A program made the translations under genes and the position numbers. A DNA stretch of 64,000 nucleotides from Sterolibacterium sp. (GTDB lineage Bacteria; Pseudomonadota; Gammaproteobacteria; Burkholderiales; Rhodocyclaceae): the NCBI GenBank assembly GCA_028713555.1, contig JAQTOA010000007.1, forward strand, positions 100,032 through 164,031, read 5' to 3'. The notes beneath the pieces were generated by a model. That model was not told the origin of the DNA. It ran no database searches and saw only the letters and a program-made list of their open reading frames with translations. Positions 1 through 9,870 of this stretch are shown here, piece after piece (the stretch's first letter is position 1; each line of letters begins with the position of its first letter).

Positions 1-198
1 CGCCAGACACCGGCTGGCGTCGCGGGCCTGGCCGCAATCCGCGCTGGCCAGCGCCGACCGGCCGGTAGCGAAGACCGTGCCGTTCAGCAGGATCGATCCG
101 GATTCTGCGGCCGTCGGTAGCGACAGCAAGGTGGTGCTCAAGGCGACCACCAGCCACCCGGGGAAATGCCGCAACGGGCTGTTTGTCATGACAAGCAT
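1..198 (-). CDS. Partial exported protein of unknown function (N-terminus only)
   Basis: The reading frame is open from an ATG at 198 (or one at 189, three codons later) to the window edge, so only about 66 residues are visible. The N-terminus has a basic stretch, a hydrophobic core (WLVVALSTTLLSLP) and an AXA-like end (PTAAES), which looks like a Sec signal peptide. The mature part begins with Gly/Ser/Ala-rich sequence containing two cysteines. The product should be periplasmic or secreted. Function cannot be told from this fragment. It is divergent from the chemoreceptor gene. Confidence 0.55.
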   Translation of the reverse strand, partial: MLVMTNSPLRHFPGWLVVALSTTLLSLPTAAESGSILLNGTVFATGRSALASADCGQARDASRCLA

Positions 199-354
199 CT
201 GGCTATCCTTACAGGCTATCCTTACCGTTTTCAGCGATGTATCATTAGCCCCATGAGCATGGTTGCTATTTGCCGGCAGTACCCATTTTTCTGCTTTCCA
301 CTTGCCTCAGCACAAGCGCCAAATTCTTCTTCCCTTCAAGCATAGGTGATCGCC

Positions 355-1980
355 GTGAAGACCAATTTACCCGTAACCCAGAACGAATATCCCTTTCCCA
401 AAGGTAAATACATCGTTTCCAAGACCGATCTTAAGGGAATCATCACTTACGGTAACGATACGTTTTTCGAGGTCAGCGGATTTTCTCCCGAGGAACTGCT
501 TGGCAAAAATCATAACATCGTCCGCCACCCCGACATGCCGCCATCGGCCTTTGCCTGGCTCTGGAATACCATCAAGGACGGTCGTCCGTGGACGGGCATA
601 GTCAAGAATCGTCGCAAAAATGGCGATCATTACTGGGTCAATACGCTGGTCGTTCCGGTCCGCAAGGACAATCAAACCATCGGTTATATGTCGGTACGCT
701 CCGAGCCGACGCGCGAACAGATTACCGCCGCGGAGTCCTTGTATAAATCGCTTAATGCTAGTGGCGCAAGTATTCCCGAGCCTCCCGCTTGGCAAAGAGT
801 CTCGCTGCGCAGCAAACTTGTCGGCCTGGCAGTGGTCATGATTGTGCTGCAATGCCTGGGTGGGATGCTAGGACTGTTTCATGAATCGTTTGGCTTGTCC
901 GCGGGAGTGGTCAGCGGCCTGTTGCAGGCTTTGGGGGCGCTCAGCATCGCCGTCGGCGTGACGCTGGTATTGATGCAGAACAAGACCTTGGGCATTCTCA
1001 ACCAAATCACCCAGCGCCTCGACCATATCAGCCAGGGCGATCTTACCGATGAAATCCCGATCCATGGCCTGGACGAATTGGGCAAACTCAATGACGGACT
1101 GCTGGCCATGCAGACCCATCTCAAGGTGATGATGGCCGAGATCGCTGGCATGGCCGGAACGGTCGGCGAGAATGCCAAGGAACTGAGCCATGAGATGGAT
1201 GGGGTGTATCAGCAGTCTGAGGAGCAAACGAATGCCGTGATGACAATTGCCAGCACCATGGAGGAGGTCAGTGCCTCGGTGCGACAAGTCGCCGATTCGG
1301 CCCAGGCCGCCGCCGATGCTGTCACCGAATCGAGTGTTGGCTTGCGGCAAGTCACGGCGCAAATGCAGGAAAGCCGCGCGGCATCCCAAGCCGTGGTGAC
1401 CACGGTGTCCGAGGCGAGCCAGACCATGCTCAACCTGTTTCAGTCGATCCAACAGATCGGCACAATTACCCAGGGGATTCATGAAATCGCCGAACAAACC
1501 AACCTGCTGGCGCTCAATGCGGCAATTGAGGCGGCGCGCGCGGGCGAGATGGGGCGGGGTTTTGCCGTGGTTGCCGATGAAGTTCGCAAGCTGGCCGAAA
1601 GGTCACGCGTCCAGACCGATGAAATTGGCAAGACCGTACAAGCCATTCAGATGGCAACCCAGATTGCGGTCGGTAGCATGGATGCGGCCGGCGAACAGGT
1701 GAAGAAGACCGATGTTCAAATGGATCGTACCGAGGACGGATTGCTCAAGTCGGCGGAACGCGGGGAGCGTATCAGCGACATGGCGCGGCATATCGCCAGC
1801 GCATCGGGCGAGCAATCACTGGCGAGTGAGGAAGTGACGCACAATACCAGCAAGATCGCCAGCGCCATCGAATCCAGCCTGGCCATACTGGCCGAGGCGC
1901 GAAGCAGCGCGGGCAAGCTGGATGCCACCTCGATTCGACTGCACGAGCTGATCGAGTATTTCAAGTATGTCAAACGGTAG
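355..1980 (+). CDS. PAS-domain methyl-accepting chemotaxis protein (Aer-like)
   Basis: The order is an N-terminal PAS domain (about residues 15-115, with the Aer-like stretch [13 protein letters not shown]), two closely spaced membrane segments (about 150-205), a HAMP linker (about 205-255) and a long cytoplasmic signalling domain with the diagnostic hairpin [19 protein letters not shown]. There is no periplasmic sensor domain, so an internal signal such as redox or energy state is probably sensed through PAS, as in Aer. GTG at 355 is chosen because AGGTGA (344-349) lies five bases upstream and family members start MKTNLPVT; a GTG at 346 is also in frame. The partner would be CheW/CheA, which are not in the window. 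Confidence 0.92.
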   Translation: MKTNLPVTQNEYPFPKGKYIVSKTDLKGIITYGNDTFFEVSGFSPEELLGKNHNIVRHPDMPPSAFAWLWNTIKDGRPWTGIVKNRRKNGDHYWVNTLVVPVRKDNQTIGYMSVRSEPTREQITAAESLYKSLNASGASIPEPPAWQRVSLRSKLVGLAVVMIVLQCLGGMLGLFHESFGLSAGVVSGLLQALGALSIAVGVTLVLMQNKTLGILNQITQRLDHISQGDLTDEIPIHGLDELGKLNDGLLAMQTHLKVMMAEIAGMAGTVGENAKELSHEMDGVYQQSEEQTNAVMTIASTMEEVSASVRQVADSAQAAADAVTESSVGLRQVTAQMQESRAASQAVVTTVSEASQTMLNLFQSIQQIGTITQGIHEIAEQTNLLALNAAIEAARAGEMGRGFAVVADEVRKLAERSRVQTDEIGKTVQAIQMATQIAVGSMDAAGEQVKKTDVQMDRTEDGLLKSAERGERISDMARHIASASGEQSLASEEVTHNTSKIASAIESSLAILAEARSSAGKLDATSIRLHELIEYFKYVKR

Positions 1981-1985
1981 CCCGC

Positions 1986-3788
1986 ATGAAACCCCCCGCG
2001 CCAGATTCACCGGGCAGGGAACATCGCCTGAGCCTGGTCGAGACGATCGACGCCCTGGTTGCCGATGGCTTGGTGCCGGCCGCGACGGCTGAACAATTCA
2101 AGCAGGAACGCCGCTATTTCCGTGGCGACATTCATCCGCTGATCGCTATCGCCGACCAGAAATGGAAATTTACCCCGGCTCCAGGCAGCGCCCCCCGCAT
2201 CCTCGACATGGAGGCGCTGACCCAATGGCTGGCGCGCTGGGCGGGGCTAGCCTATTTCCACATCGACCCGCTCAAGGTGAATTTTTCGGCGGTTACCGAG
2301 CTGATGTCCAGCGCCTATGCCACGCGTTTCCGGGTGCTGCCGGTGGAGGTGAAATCGCACGAGGTCGTGGTTGCCACTTCCGAGCCTTTCGAGCGCGCCT
2401 GGGAGGAGGAACTCAAGCCGATCCTGCGCAAGAAGATCAGCCGCGTCATCAGCAATCCGGTTGACATCGCACGTTACCAAGTCGAGTTTTACAACCTGGC
2501 GAAGTCGGTCAAGAGGGCGCTGGTGTCGGGTGACGCCGGCGGCGTTTCGGGAGTATCCAACTTCGAGCAGTTGGTCGAACTGGGCAAGGGAAACCGCACG
2601 CTCGACGCCAACGACCAGCACATCGTACACATCGTCGACTGGCTCTGGCAGTACGCTTTCGAGCAGCGCGCCAGCGATATCCATATCGAGCCGCGGCGCG
2701 ATCTTGGCATCGTCCGCTTTCGCATCGACGGCGTGCTGCATCAGGTGTATCAGATCCCGATGCAAGTGCTCAACGCCATGACCAGCCGTATCAAGATTCT
2801 CGGGCGCATGGATGTCGTCGAGAAACGCCGACCGCAGGACGGCCGGATCAAGACCCGCACGCCGGAGGGCCAAGAGGTCGAACTACGCCTATCCACCTTG
2901 CCGACCGCTTTCGGCGAGAAGCTGGTGATGCGAATTTTCGATCCAGAAGTGCTGGTGCGGGATACCCGCGATCTGGGCTTTTCCGACGAAGACAATGCGC
3001 GCTGGGAACAGATGACTGCCCAGGCCAACGGCATCATCTTGGTGACCGGTCCAACGGGTTCGGGCAAGACGACAACCTTGTATACGACTTTGAAGAAGCT
3101 GGCCACGCCAGAAGTCAATGTCTGTACCATCGAGGATCCGATCGAGATGGTCGAGCCCTCTTTTAATCAGGTCCAAGTGCAGCCGGCCGTTGATATGGGC
3201 TTTGCCGAGGGCATCCGGGCGCTGATGCGGCAGGATCCGGACATCATCATGGTCGGTGAAATTCGCGATGCCGAAACTGCCGACATGGCGATCCAGGCGG
3301 CGCTCACCGGCCATCTGGTGCTGTCTTCGTTGCACACTAATGACGCCCCATCCGCCATTACGCGTCTGCTCGATCTGGGCGTGCCGGCCTATCTGCTCAA
3401 CTCCACCATCCTTGGCGTGATGGCGCAACGCCTGGTGCGCACCCTCTGTCCGCATTGCAAGAAAAGCGGCGGCTTGCGCGCCGAGGATGAGGCGCAGTGG
3501 AATCAACTGGTGGCGCCGTGGAAATCCAGCAAACCGGCGCAGTTCTACCATCCGGTGGGTTGTCTCGAATGCCGCATGACCGGTTTCCTGGGGCGTATCG
3601 GGATTTACGAGATTCTGCTGCTTTCGCCAGAAGTTAAACAACTCATCAACAGCTCGGCCGACCTCGCGCAGATACGCGACAAGGCGACGCGCGATGGCAT
3701 GAAGCCGCTGCGTATTTCGGGCGCACTGAAAATTGCCGCCGGACTGACGACCATTGATGAAGTCATCAAGATTGCACCGCCAGCCTAA
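1986..3788 (+). CDS. GspE/PulE/PilB-type secretion or pilus assembly ATPase
   Basis: Hexameric ATPase family that powers type II secretion or type IV pilus extension from the cytoplasmic face. The N-terminal half is a GspE N-domain. The ATPase core has Walker A GPTGSGKTT (about residue 355), the Asp box and Walker B (IIMVGEIRDAETADMA) and the His-box segment SSLHTND. A C-terminal zinc element follows with two CxxC pairs (CPHC near 486, CLEC near 524), typical of GspE/PilB rather than the retraction ATPase PilT. Length (600 aa) fits. It starts 5 bp after the chemoreceptor stop. No other secretion or pilin genes are adjacent, so the system it serves is not known. Confidence 0.9.
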   Translation: MKPPAPDSPGREHRLSLVETIDALVADGLVPAATAEQFKQERRYFRGDIHPLIAIADQKWKFTPAPGSAPRILDMEALTQWLARWAGLAYFHIDPLKVNFSAVTELMSSAYATRFRVLPVEVKSHEVVVATSEPFERAWEEELKPILRKKISRVISNPVDIARYQVEFYNLAKSVKRALVSGDAGGVSGVSNFEQLVELGKGNRTLDANDQHIVHIVDWLWQYAFEQRASDIHIEPRRDLGIVRFRIDGVLHQVYQIPMQVLNAMTSRIKILGRMDVVEKRRPQDGRIKTRTPEGQEVELRLSTLPTAFGEKLVMRIFDPEVLVRDTRDLGFSDEDNARWEQMTAQANGIILVTGPTGSGKTTTLYTTLKKLATPEVNVCTIEDPIEMVEPSFNQVQVQPAVDMGFAEGIRALMRQDPDIIMVGEIRDAETADMAIQAALTGHLVLSSLHTNDAPSAITRLLDLGVPAYLLNSTILGVMAQRLVRTLCPHCKKSGGLRAEDEAQWNQLVAPWKSSKPAQFYHPVGCLECRMTGFLGRIGIYEILLLSPEVKQLINSSADLAQIRDKATRDGMKPLRISGALKIAAGLTTIDEVIKIAPPA

Positions 3789-3797
3789 TTAGTTCGC

Positions 3798-3826
3798 TTC
3801 CATGAGAGCATGTCTTCTCGTATAAT
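3798..3826 (+). promoter_or_regulatory. Probable promoter for tRNA-Asp
   Basis: A perfect -10 box, TATAAT, lies at 3821-3826, with a weak -35 (TTCCAT, 3798-3803) 17 bp upstream. It sits about 58 bp before the tRNA in the gap after the ATPase gene. Confidence 0.5.
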
Positions 3827-3883
3827 GCAGGCGTTCCAGCAGATATGGTCGCGAAGCAGTATCGATTTACGCTACAAGAATTT

Positions 3884-3960
3884 GGAGTGGTAGTTCAGTT
3901 GGTTAGAATACCGGCCTGTCACGCCGGGGGTCGCGGGTTCGAGTCCCGTCCACTCCGCCA
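3884..3960 (+). tRNA. tRNA-Asp(GUC)
   Basis: Cloverleaf of 77 nt with CCA encoded. The acceptor GGAGTGG pairs with CCACTCC. The anticodon arm CCGGC-CTGTCAC-GCCGG gives anticodon GTC. The T arm CGGGTTCGAGTCCCG is intact. It lies just upstream of ppiD, an arrangement I know from betaproteobacteria. Confidence 0.97.
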
Positions 3961-3964
3961 GATG

Positions 3965-3999
3965 AAAAGGCGAACCGTGAGGCTTGGTTCGCCTTTTTT
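3965..3999 (+). terminator. Rho-independent terminator after tRNA-Asp
   Basis: AAAAGGCGAACC and GGTTCGCCTTTTTT form a long stem with a short loop followed by a T run, directly after the tRNA and before ppiD. Confidence 0.85.
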
Positions 4000-4033
4000 G
4001 TATTCAACCCAGTCATCGTTACGGTAGATCAGC

Positions 4034-5941
4034 ATGTTCGATTACATCCGCAACAACCGCACGATAGTTCAGATTTTCCTTGGCCTGATTACACTGCCGT
4101 TCGCTTTCTGGGGCGTCGAATCCTATGTCCGCAACTCGGGCGCTGGCATCGATGTAGCCAGCGTCGGCGGTAGCAGGATTACCCCGCAGGAATTGCAGCA
4201 GGCATTGCGCGAGCAGCAGGATCGCATGCGTCAGCAACTCGGACGGGATATTCCCGCTGCAATGCTCGACACTCCCGAGGTTCGCCGGGCGGTCCTGGAT
4301 ACCCTGGTGAACCAGCGCGTGCTGGCGCTGCATGCCGCAAAGTCGCGGATGTTGGTCACCGATGCGCAACTCGGGGAGATCATTCAGACTGAGCCAGGCT
4401 TTCAGGAAGACGGCAAGTTTTCGCGGCAGCGTTATGACGCTTACGTGGCATCCCAGAACTTGAGCCAAGGTGAATTCGAACAACGCTTGCGCCAGGATAT
4501 TTCGCTCCAGCGGAGCATCTTCGCGGTACGCGAGGGGGCCGTCGCGGCGCGCCTTGCCAGCGATCACTGGATCGCTGCGCTGCAGGAAGGGCGCGAGGTA
4601 AGTGAACTGCTGCTCAAGCCTGAGCAATTCGCCGCGCAAGTTAAGCCAACCCCCGAGGCGGTGAAGGCTTATTACGAAGCCAATCGCAAGGTTTTTGAAA
4701 CGCCGGAACTGCTGCGCGCCGAGTACCTGACCTTGAGCCAGGATGCGTTGCTGGCTCAGGTTTCCGTCACTGACGAGGAGATCAACAGCTGGTATCAGAG
4801 TCAGGCCGAGCGTTACAAGCAGCGAGAGGAACGCCGCGCCAGCCACATCCTGCTGTCCGCTGGCAAGGGTGCTCCGGACGCCGAGGTCAAGACGGCAAAA
4901 GCCAAGGTCGAGGATATTCTGCAGCTGCTGAAGAAATCTCCCAACGATTTCGCCAAGTTGGCCAAGCAGTATTCCCAGGATCCGGGTTCCGCAGAAAAAG
5001 GTGGGGACCTCGGCTGGTTTGGTCGCGGCGCGATGGTCAAACCTTTCGAGGATGCGGCCTTTTCGCTCAAGGAGAATGAAATCAGCGGTATTGTCCGATC
5101 CGATTTCGGTTTCCACATCATCAAGCTCTCTGCAATCAAGGCGGAGCGGGCCAAACCCTTCCAGGAAGCGCGCAGTGAAATTGCCAATGAACTGAAGCGA
5201 CAGGCTGCGGCGAGAAAATATGCCGAAGTTGCCGAAGCATTCAGCAACACCGTCTACGAACAATCCGACAGCCTCAAGCCGGCTGCCGACAAGTTCAAGC
5301 TGACTCTGCAGCAGGGACCTTGGATCGCCAAGGATAGCCCGGCTCCCGGGCTGTTTGGCAATGCCAAGTTGAACTCGGCGTTGTTTGCCGACGATGCCGT
5401 AAAAAACAAACGCAATACCGAAGCGATCGAAGTGACCCCAAAAACTTTGATCGCGGCTCGGGTACTGGAACACAAACCCGCCGCTCTGCAAGCACTGGAG
5501 GTTGTCAGGGCGGATATCGAGAAACGCCTGGTGCGCGAGGAAGCACTGAAACTGGCGCAGAAATCTGGCGAGGCCACCCTGGACAGACTGGTCAAGGGGG
5601 AGCAGATCGATCTTGCCTGGGGAACTGCCCATAGTATTTCGCGGGTAAGCGCTCCCGGTTTCACGTCGGAAGCTGTGCGCGCAATATTCTCCGGCAATGT
5701 CGCCAAGTTGCCGGCGTACACCGGTGTGGCGCTGCCTAATGGCGGCTATGCCCTCTATCGAATCGGTCAGGTCAAACCATTTGTGGCGGGGATTGAGGAC
5801 AATCCCCGCAGCAAATCGCTGCGCGAGCAATATGCACGTATCGTCGCCGACGAGGATTTCTCCGCCTGGCTGGCAGGAGTGCGTGCACGTTATACGGTTG
5901 ATATCAACAAAGCGGCCTTGGAGAGCAAGGAGCGCCAGTAG
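4034..5941 (+). CDS. ppiD: PpiD-type periplasmic peptidyl-prolyl isomerase/chaperone
   Basis: Inner-membrane-anchored periplasmic foldase associated with the Sec translocon. Residues about 10-32 form one N-terminal membrane anchor, beginning [17 protein letters not shown], typical of PpiD. A SurA-like N-domain follows (about 35-230), then one parvulin domain (about 262-365) with ERRASHILL, the [21 protein letters not shown] core and DFGFHIIKL, and a long C-terminal chaperone region. 635 aa is the normal size. It has its own intergenic region after the tRNA terminator. Confidence 0.93.
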   Translation: MFDYIRNNRTIVQIFLGLITLPFAFWGVESYVRNSGAGIDVASVGGSRITPQELQQALREQQDRMRQQLGRDIPAAMLDTPEVRRAVLDTLVNQRVLALHAAKSRMLVTDAQLGEIIQTEPGFQEDGKFSRQRYDAYVASQNLSQGEFEQRLRQDISLQRSIFAVREGAVAARLASDHWIAALQEGREVSELLLKPEQFAAQVKPTPEAVKAYYEANRKVFETPELLRAEYLTLSQDALLAQVSVTDEEINSWYQSQAERYKQREERRASHILLSAGKGAPDAEVKTAKAKVEDILQLLKKSPNDFAKLAKQYSQDPGSAEKGGDLGWFGRGAMVKPFEDAAFSLKENEISGIVRSDFGFHIIKLSAIKAERAKPFQEARSEIANELKRQAAARKYAEVAEAFSNTVYEQSDSLKPAADKFKLTLQQGPWIAKDSPAPGLFGNAKLNSALFADDAVKNKRNTEAIEVTPKTLIAARVLEHKPAALQALEVVRADIEKRLVREEALKLAQKSGEATLDRLVKGEQIDLAWGTAHSISRVSAPGFTSEAVRAIFSGNVAKLPAYTGVALPNGGYALYRIGQVKPFVAGIEDNPRSKSLREQYARIVADEDFSAWLAGVRARYTVDINKAALESKERQ

Positions 5942-5987
5942 CGGTAATTGAAGAGACCTGGTGGCACTGAACTGCAAAGGACGATTC

Positions 5988-6323
5988 ATGACACATCGCG
6001 CACTGCTACTCCTAATCTCCATCAGTTGCCTGCCTTTACCCGCCCTTGCCGCCGATAGCGTGGTGCGCGGCGCGACCTCTTGCGGCGAATGGGTGGCCCA
6101 GCGCAAGAAGTCCGACAACCTGGCTTTGAGCAATGCCTCCTGGCTGGTCGGCTTTCTCTCCGGCTTGAGCGTCGGCAGTGGCCGGAATTTTCTCGGCAGC
6201 CAAGACAACGCCAGTATTTTCACTTGGATGGACAAGTACTGCGGCGAGCATCCGCTCAGGGATACGGCTAGCGGTGCCAAGGACTTGATGAACGAGTTGC
6301 AGCAGAAGAGAACCGGCAAATGA
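5988..6323 (+). CDS. Small exported protein with paired cysteines (first of a tandem pair)
   Basis: 111-residue protein with a clear signal peptide ending in LPALAAD. The mature part is about 90 residues with two cysteines (TSCGEW and DKYCGEHP) that probably form a disulfide in the periplasm. ATG 5988 is chosen because AAAGGA lies seven bases upstream; a GTG nine codons earlier is in frame but lacks a ribosome site. The pattern CxxW...WLVGFLSG...DNASIFTWMDKYCxxHP resembles the Rap1a/Tai immunity-protein fold, but that is only a resemblance. The next gene is a paralogue overlapping by 4 bp. Confidence 0.8.
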   Translation: MTHRALLLLISISCLPLPALAADSVVRGATSCGEWVAQRKKSDNLALSNASWLVGFLSGLSVGSGRNFLGSQDNASIFTWMDKYCGEHPLRDTASGAKDLMNELQQKRTGK

Positions 6324-6673
6324 GGTGGCGCGCGTTTCTTCTCGCCGCCTGTGGTCTGTGTTTTCCCGCCGCCTTGGCGGCTGCCGAAGCCCGTGGCTCA
6401 CGCAGCTGCCACAAATGGGCAGAGGAGAGGAATCTCGCCGAGGGATTCAAGGAGATGAACAAGGTTCCGGTGCTCATCAGCAAGAGCTGGTTTCTCGGTT
6501 ACCTGGCCGGGCGCCAAGCCAAGGCCAGGCAGGATTTTCTCGGCGCCACCGACAACGAGTCGATTTATCTTTGGCTCGATAAATACTGCCGTGAACATCC
6601 ACAGGAAAATTTGGCCAGTGCTGGCGAAGCATTGGAACATGAATTGATACCCGGGAAGGGCTCAGCCCACTAG
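6320..6673 (+). CDS. Small exported protein, paralogue of the preceding gene
   Basis: 117 residues with a signal peptide ending near LAAAEA. It shares with its neighbour the frame C-x-W ... SWFLGYLAGRQ ... FLGATDNESIYLWLDKYCREHP and both cysteines, with many substitutions between, so the duplication is not recent. The ATG overlaps the upstream TGA, which suggests translational coupling and joint production. It may be a periplasmic Rap1a/Tai-like protein. No type VI effector gene is visible nearby. Confidence 0.8.
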   Translation: MRWRAFLLAACGLCFPAALAAAEARGSRSCHKWAEERNLAEGFKEMNKVPVLISKSWFLGYLAGRQAKARQDFLGATDNESIYLWLDKYCREHPQENLASAGEALEHELIPGKGSAH

Positions 6674-6682
6674 GGTGGCTAG

Positions 6683-7522
6683 CTAAGCCTGATACAAGCG
6701 CCGACGTTCTTCTTCCTGCAGTGCCAGTTTGACCTCTTCCAGCACTGCGTCGACATCGGCGAGGCGATGCTCGATTTTGATGCGGCCGGTCAGTTTGCTT
6801 TCTGGGCTCAACCGACCGGCCTGGTATAGCCGCCAGATTTCCTTGCCGTATTCGCTGGCGCCCAACTCGGGAACAAAGCGGCTGAAATAGCTTGCCAGAT
6901 TGGCGACGTCGCGTTCCAGCATCTGTCCGGCGTTGCTGTTGCCGGCCGCATCGACAGCTTGCGGCAAGTCGATGATCACCGGACCGTCACTGCTGACCAG
7001 AATGTTGTATTCGGACAGGTCGCCGTGGATGACTCCGGCGCACAGCATGCGGACCACCTGATTGAGCAGCTCGGCATGAAATTCCAGCGCCTGCTCCTTC
7101 GACAGTTCGATATCGTTCAGTCGGGGCGCTGGATGGCCATCGGCATCGATCACCAGATCCATCAGCAGCACGCCCTCGTGGCAAAGGTAAGGTTGCGGGA
7201 CGCGTACGCCGGCGGCGGCCAATCGATACAGAGCATCGACCTCGGCGCTTTGCCAGGCTTCTTCCTGCTTCTGGCGGCCGTAGCGCGTACCTTTCTGCAT
7301 GGCCCGAGCCTGCCGGCTGTTCTTGACTTTGCGGCCCTCCTGATAGGTGGCATTATTGCGGAAGCTACGTCGGTCGGCGTCCTTGTAAACCTTGGCACAG
7401 CGAATCTCCTCACCGCAACGGACGATATATACCGTCGCCTCCTTGCCGCTCATCAACTGGCGAATCACCTCGTCTACCAGTCCTTCGGCAACCAGTGCCT
7501 GGAGTCTCTTTGGGGTTTTCAT
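6683..7522 (-). CDS. RIO-type serine/threonine protein kinase
   Basis: 279 residues. The ATP-binding region includes GKEATVYIVRCG and the lysine in CAKVYK; the catalytic loop is HGDLSEYNIL and the metal-binding segment IIDLPQAVD, where DLPQ replaces the DFG of ordinary kinases as in the RIO family. A basic segment (KNSRQARAMQKGTRYGRQK) is typical of the bacterial PA4780-like group. Substrate unknown; eukaryotic and archaeal relatives act in ribosome maturation. Its start overlaps the dbpA stop by 4 bp, and pairing with an rRNA helicase supports a link to ribosomes (inference). Confidence 0.9.
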   Translation of the reverse strand: MKTPKRLQALVAEGLVDEVIRQLMSGKEATVYIVRCGEEIRCAKVYKDADRRSFRNNATYQEGRKVKNSRQARAMQKGTRYGRQKQEEAWQSAEVDALYRLAAAGVRVPQPYLCHEGVLLMDLVIDADGHPAPRLNDIELSKEQALEFHAELLNQVVRMLCAGVIHGDLSEYNILVSSDGPVIIDLPQAVDAAGNSNAGQMLERDVANLASYFSRFVPELGASEYGKEIWRLYQAGRLSPESKLTGRIKIEHRLADVDAVLEEVKLALQEEERRRLYQA

Positions 7523-9009
7523 GCGTGAGGCGTGATGTCCTGGCCGGCCTGGCCCTGCAGAAAATGTACTTTCAGTTGCTTGCCCTTAACCTTGCCGGCC
7601 GACAGCTTGCGGAGCGCCTCGTGTGCAATGCTGCGCTCTACGGCGACATAGGTGGTGAATTCCGTGACGTTGATTTTGCCGATTTGCTCCTTGTTGAAGC
7701 CGGCTTCTCCGGTCAGTGCGCCCAGCACATCGCCGGGACGGATTTTTTCCTTGCGCCCGGCCAGAATCCGCAAGGTGATCATAGGTGGCAGCAGGGGTTT
7801 GCCGGCTTCCTCGCCGATGACTTGCAGAGCGCTCAAGGAGTGCCATTCGACGCTGCCGCCTTGAGCTCTCACAATGTTGCCGACGCGCCCTATCTCTTTG
7901 CTGCCGACCAGACTAAGCGCCCATCCTGATTGGTCGACGCGTCCGGTGCGTCCGATGCGATGAACATGCACTTCGGCGTCTGGCGTGACATCGACATTGA
8001 TTACCGCTTCCAGTTGGGCAATGTCCAGACCGCGCGCGGCGACATCGGTGGCTACCAATACCGAGCAGCTGCGATTGGCAAATTGCACCAGCACCTGGTC
8101 GCGCTCACGTTGCTCCATTTCGCCATGCAATGCCAAGGCGACGAAGCCGTCGGCCAGTAATACTTGCAACAGATCGCGGCATTGCTGCCGGGTATTGCAA
8201 AATGCCAGGGTACTGATTGGCCGGTAGTGGTTCAGCAACAGCGTGACGGCAGAGAGCCGCCGGTCATTGGCCACTTCATAAAAGCGCTGGCGTATTTTGC
8301 TGCCTTCGTGTTTTTCGAGCAGCTTGATCTGTTGTGGCTGGCGCAAAAACTGCCGACTCAGGGCGGCAATGCCTTCGGGATAGGTGGCAGAGAACAGCAG
8401 GGTCTGCCGCTCCTTGGGGCACGCTTGCGCCACGACGACGATATCGTCAATAAATCCCATGTCGAGCATGCGATCGGCTTCGTCCAGCACCAGCGTATTG
8501 AGTGCTTCCAGATCGAGGCTGCCGCGTTGCAGGTGATCCATAATGCGGCCAGGCGTGCCGACCACGACGTGGGCGCCGTGCTCCAGACTGGACATCTGCG
8601 GGCGCATGGTGCTGCCGCCACACAGAAGCAGCACCTTGATATTGTCTTCACCGCGCGCCAGGCGGCGAATCTCCTGAGCCACCTGGTCGGCCAGTTCCCG
8701 CGTCGGACAGAGCACCAGCGCTTGTACCGCAAAACGGCGGGGGTTCAGTTTGGTCAGCAAGCTCAGCGCAAAGGCCGCTGTCTTGCCACTGCCGGTCTTG
8801 GCTTGCGCAATCAGGTCATGGCCGGCCAGCGCGAGCGGCAGGCTGGCTGCCTGAATCGCCGTCATCTGCCGGTAACCCAATTGCTGCAGGTTGAGCAAGG
8901 TGGCTGGGGCTAGTGGCAGCTGATCAAAAGACAGGTTCGACGCGATGTCGCTGCCCGGTTGAACAACCGCAGGCACATCATCGGCCATGGCGGGCGGGGC
9001 GGGATTCAT
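7519..9009 (-). CDS. dbpA: DEAD-box ATP-dependent RNA helicase DbpA
   Basis: Two RecA domains carry Q motif, AKTGSGKT, PTRELA, DEAD (VLDEADRMLDMGF), SAT and HRIGRTGR. The C-terminal domain (last about 75 residues, from ITLRILAGRKEKIRPGDVLG) is the DbpA RNA-binding domain that targets hairpin 92 of 23S rRNA, so the role is late 50S assembly. ATG 9009 starts MNPAPP. A TATAAT lies at 9015-9020 only six bases upstream, so the real start may be the ATG at 8988 or the mRNA may have almost no leader. Cotranscribed with the RIO kinase. Confidence 0.93.
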   Translation of the reverse strand: MNPAPPAMADDVPAVVQPGSDIASNLSFDQLPLAPATLLNLQQLGYRQMTAIQAASLPLALAGHDLIAQAKTGSGKTAAFALSLLTKLNPRRFAVQALVLCPTRELADQVAQEIRRLARGEDNIKVLLLCGGSTMRPQMSSLEHGAHVVVGTPGRIMDHLQRGSLDLEALNTLVLDEADRMLDMGFIDDIVVVAQACPKERQTLLFSATYPEGIAALSRQFLRQPQQIKLLEKHEGSKIRQRFYEVANDRRLSAVTLLLNHYRPISTLAFCNTRQQCRDLLQVLLADGFVALALHGEMEQRERDQVLVQFANRSCSVLVATDVAARGLDIAQLEAVINVDVTPDAEVHVHRIGRTGRVDQSGWALSLVGSKEIGRVGNIVRAQGGSVEWHSLSALQVIGEEAGKPLLPPMITLRILAGRKEKIRPGDVLGALTGEAGFNKEQIGKINVTEFTTYVAVERSIAHEALRKLSAGKVKGKQLKVHFLQGQAGQDITPHA

Positions 9010-9224
9010 GCGCAATTATAGGGGTTTGCAGCGGCTATGTCCGTTTCATGTTTGCTTTGGATGCACTACTCGCCGTCGCCATAGAGATCCTAGTTGTTTA
9101 GTCCCACGGTGTTCTTGCTCTGATCAAGTGCTGACAGTATTAAACTTGCAGCGAAATGGGATGAGCAGTCCTTCATGAATAAAATGGCTCGAAGCTGATA
9201 TGTCAGGTCGCCAGAGGGAAGCGC

Positions 9225-9626
9225 TTGAAGAAAATCAATGCGGCAATCGAAGATACTCTGTGCCCCTGTGGCAGCAACACGAGTTATGTCCGCTGCTGTG
9301 GCCGCTATCTGGATGGCGACGAGGTTGCCGGCACGGCTGAAGCCTTAATGCGTTCGCGCTACACGGCCTATGTCCTGTTGCGCGAAGCCTATTTGCTGGC
9401 TACTTGGCATCTATCTACGCGTCCGTTGGCGTTGGACATGGACAACGCGGGGACAAAGTGGGTTGGGCTGCAAGTGCTGCGACACGAACAGCAGAATGAA
9501 CTAAGCGCCTTCGTCGAGTTCATTGCCCGCTACAAGGTGAATGGCCGTGCTCAGCGCCTGCATGAAATCAGCCGATTTTTGCGTGAAGGCGGGCAGTGGT
9601 TTTATGTCGATGGCAAGTTGTCCTGA
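9225..9626 (+). CDS. YchJ-family SEC-C metal-binding protein
   Basis: 133 residues. The N-terminus has the SEC-C-like zinc motif CPCGSNTSYVRCCGRYLDG, followed by the YchJ pattern ALMRSRYTAYVLLREAYLLATWH and a C-terminal FVEFIARYK ... FLREGGQWFYVDG. The start is TTG at 9225 with GAGGGAAG upstream. YchJ proteins are widespread and uncharacterised; the zinc motif resembles that of SecA. It stands alone between dbpA (divergent) and the DUF5718 gene (convergent). Confidence 0.88.
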   Translation: MKKINAAIEDTLCPCGSNTSYVRCCGRYLDGDEVAGTAEALMRSRYTAYVLLREAYLLATWHLSTRPLALDMDNAGTKWVGLQVLRHEQQNELSAFVEFIARYKVNGRAQRLHEISRFLREGGQWFYVDGKLS

Positions 9627-9870
9627 GGCTCGATGGGAATTATCGGATCTCACGCCTTGACTGGTGAGGTAAAGACCGTTTCGCAGTTTCTTTGCGCGAA
9701 GCAAAAAACCAATAGGCCGATCGTGCGAGAATCATCTTTCGGGCTTGTAGCAATGATTGGCCCATAATTCTTGGCAATTCGAAGACGTTGCTTGAAACGG
9801 GTACGCCTCTTCCAGCTTTCGGCTTTTCCCCTCAGGCCGCTTGCCTTCAATAAGCCAATGGCGCCATGAT

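Noticed and set aside
3845..4027. 60-codon frame over tRNA-Asp
   Set aside because: It runs across the tRNA and its terminator.
4019..6319. 766-codon open frame antisense to ppiD
   Set aside because: It is the mirror frame of a well-supported gene, with no ribosome site or domain.
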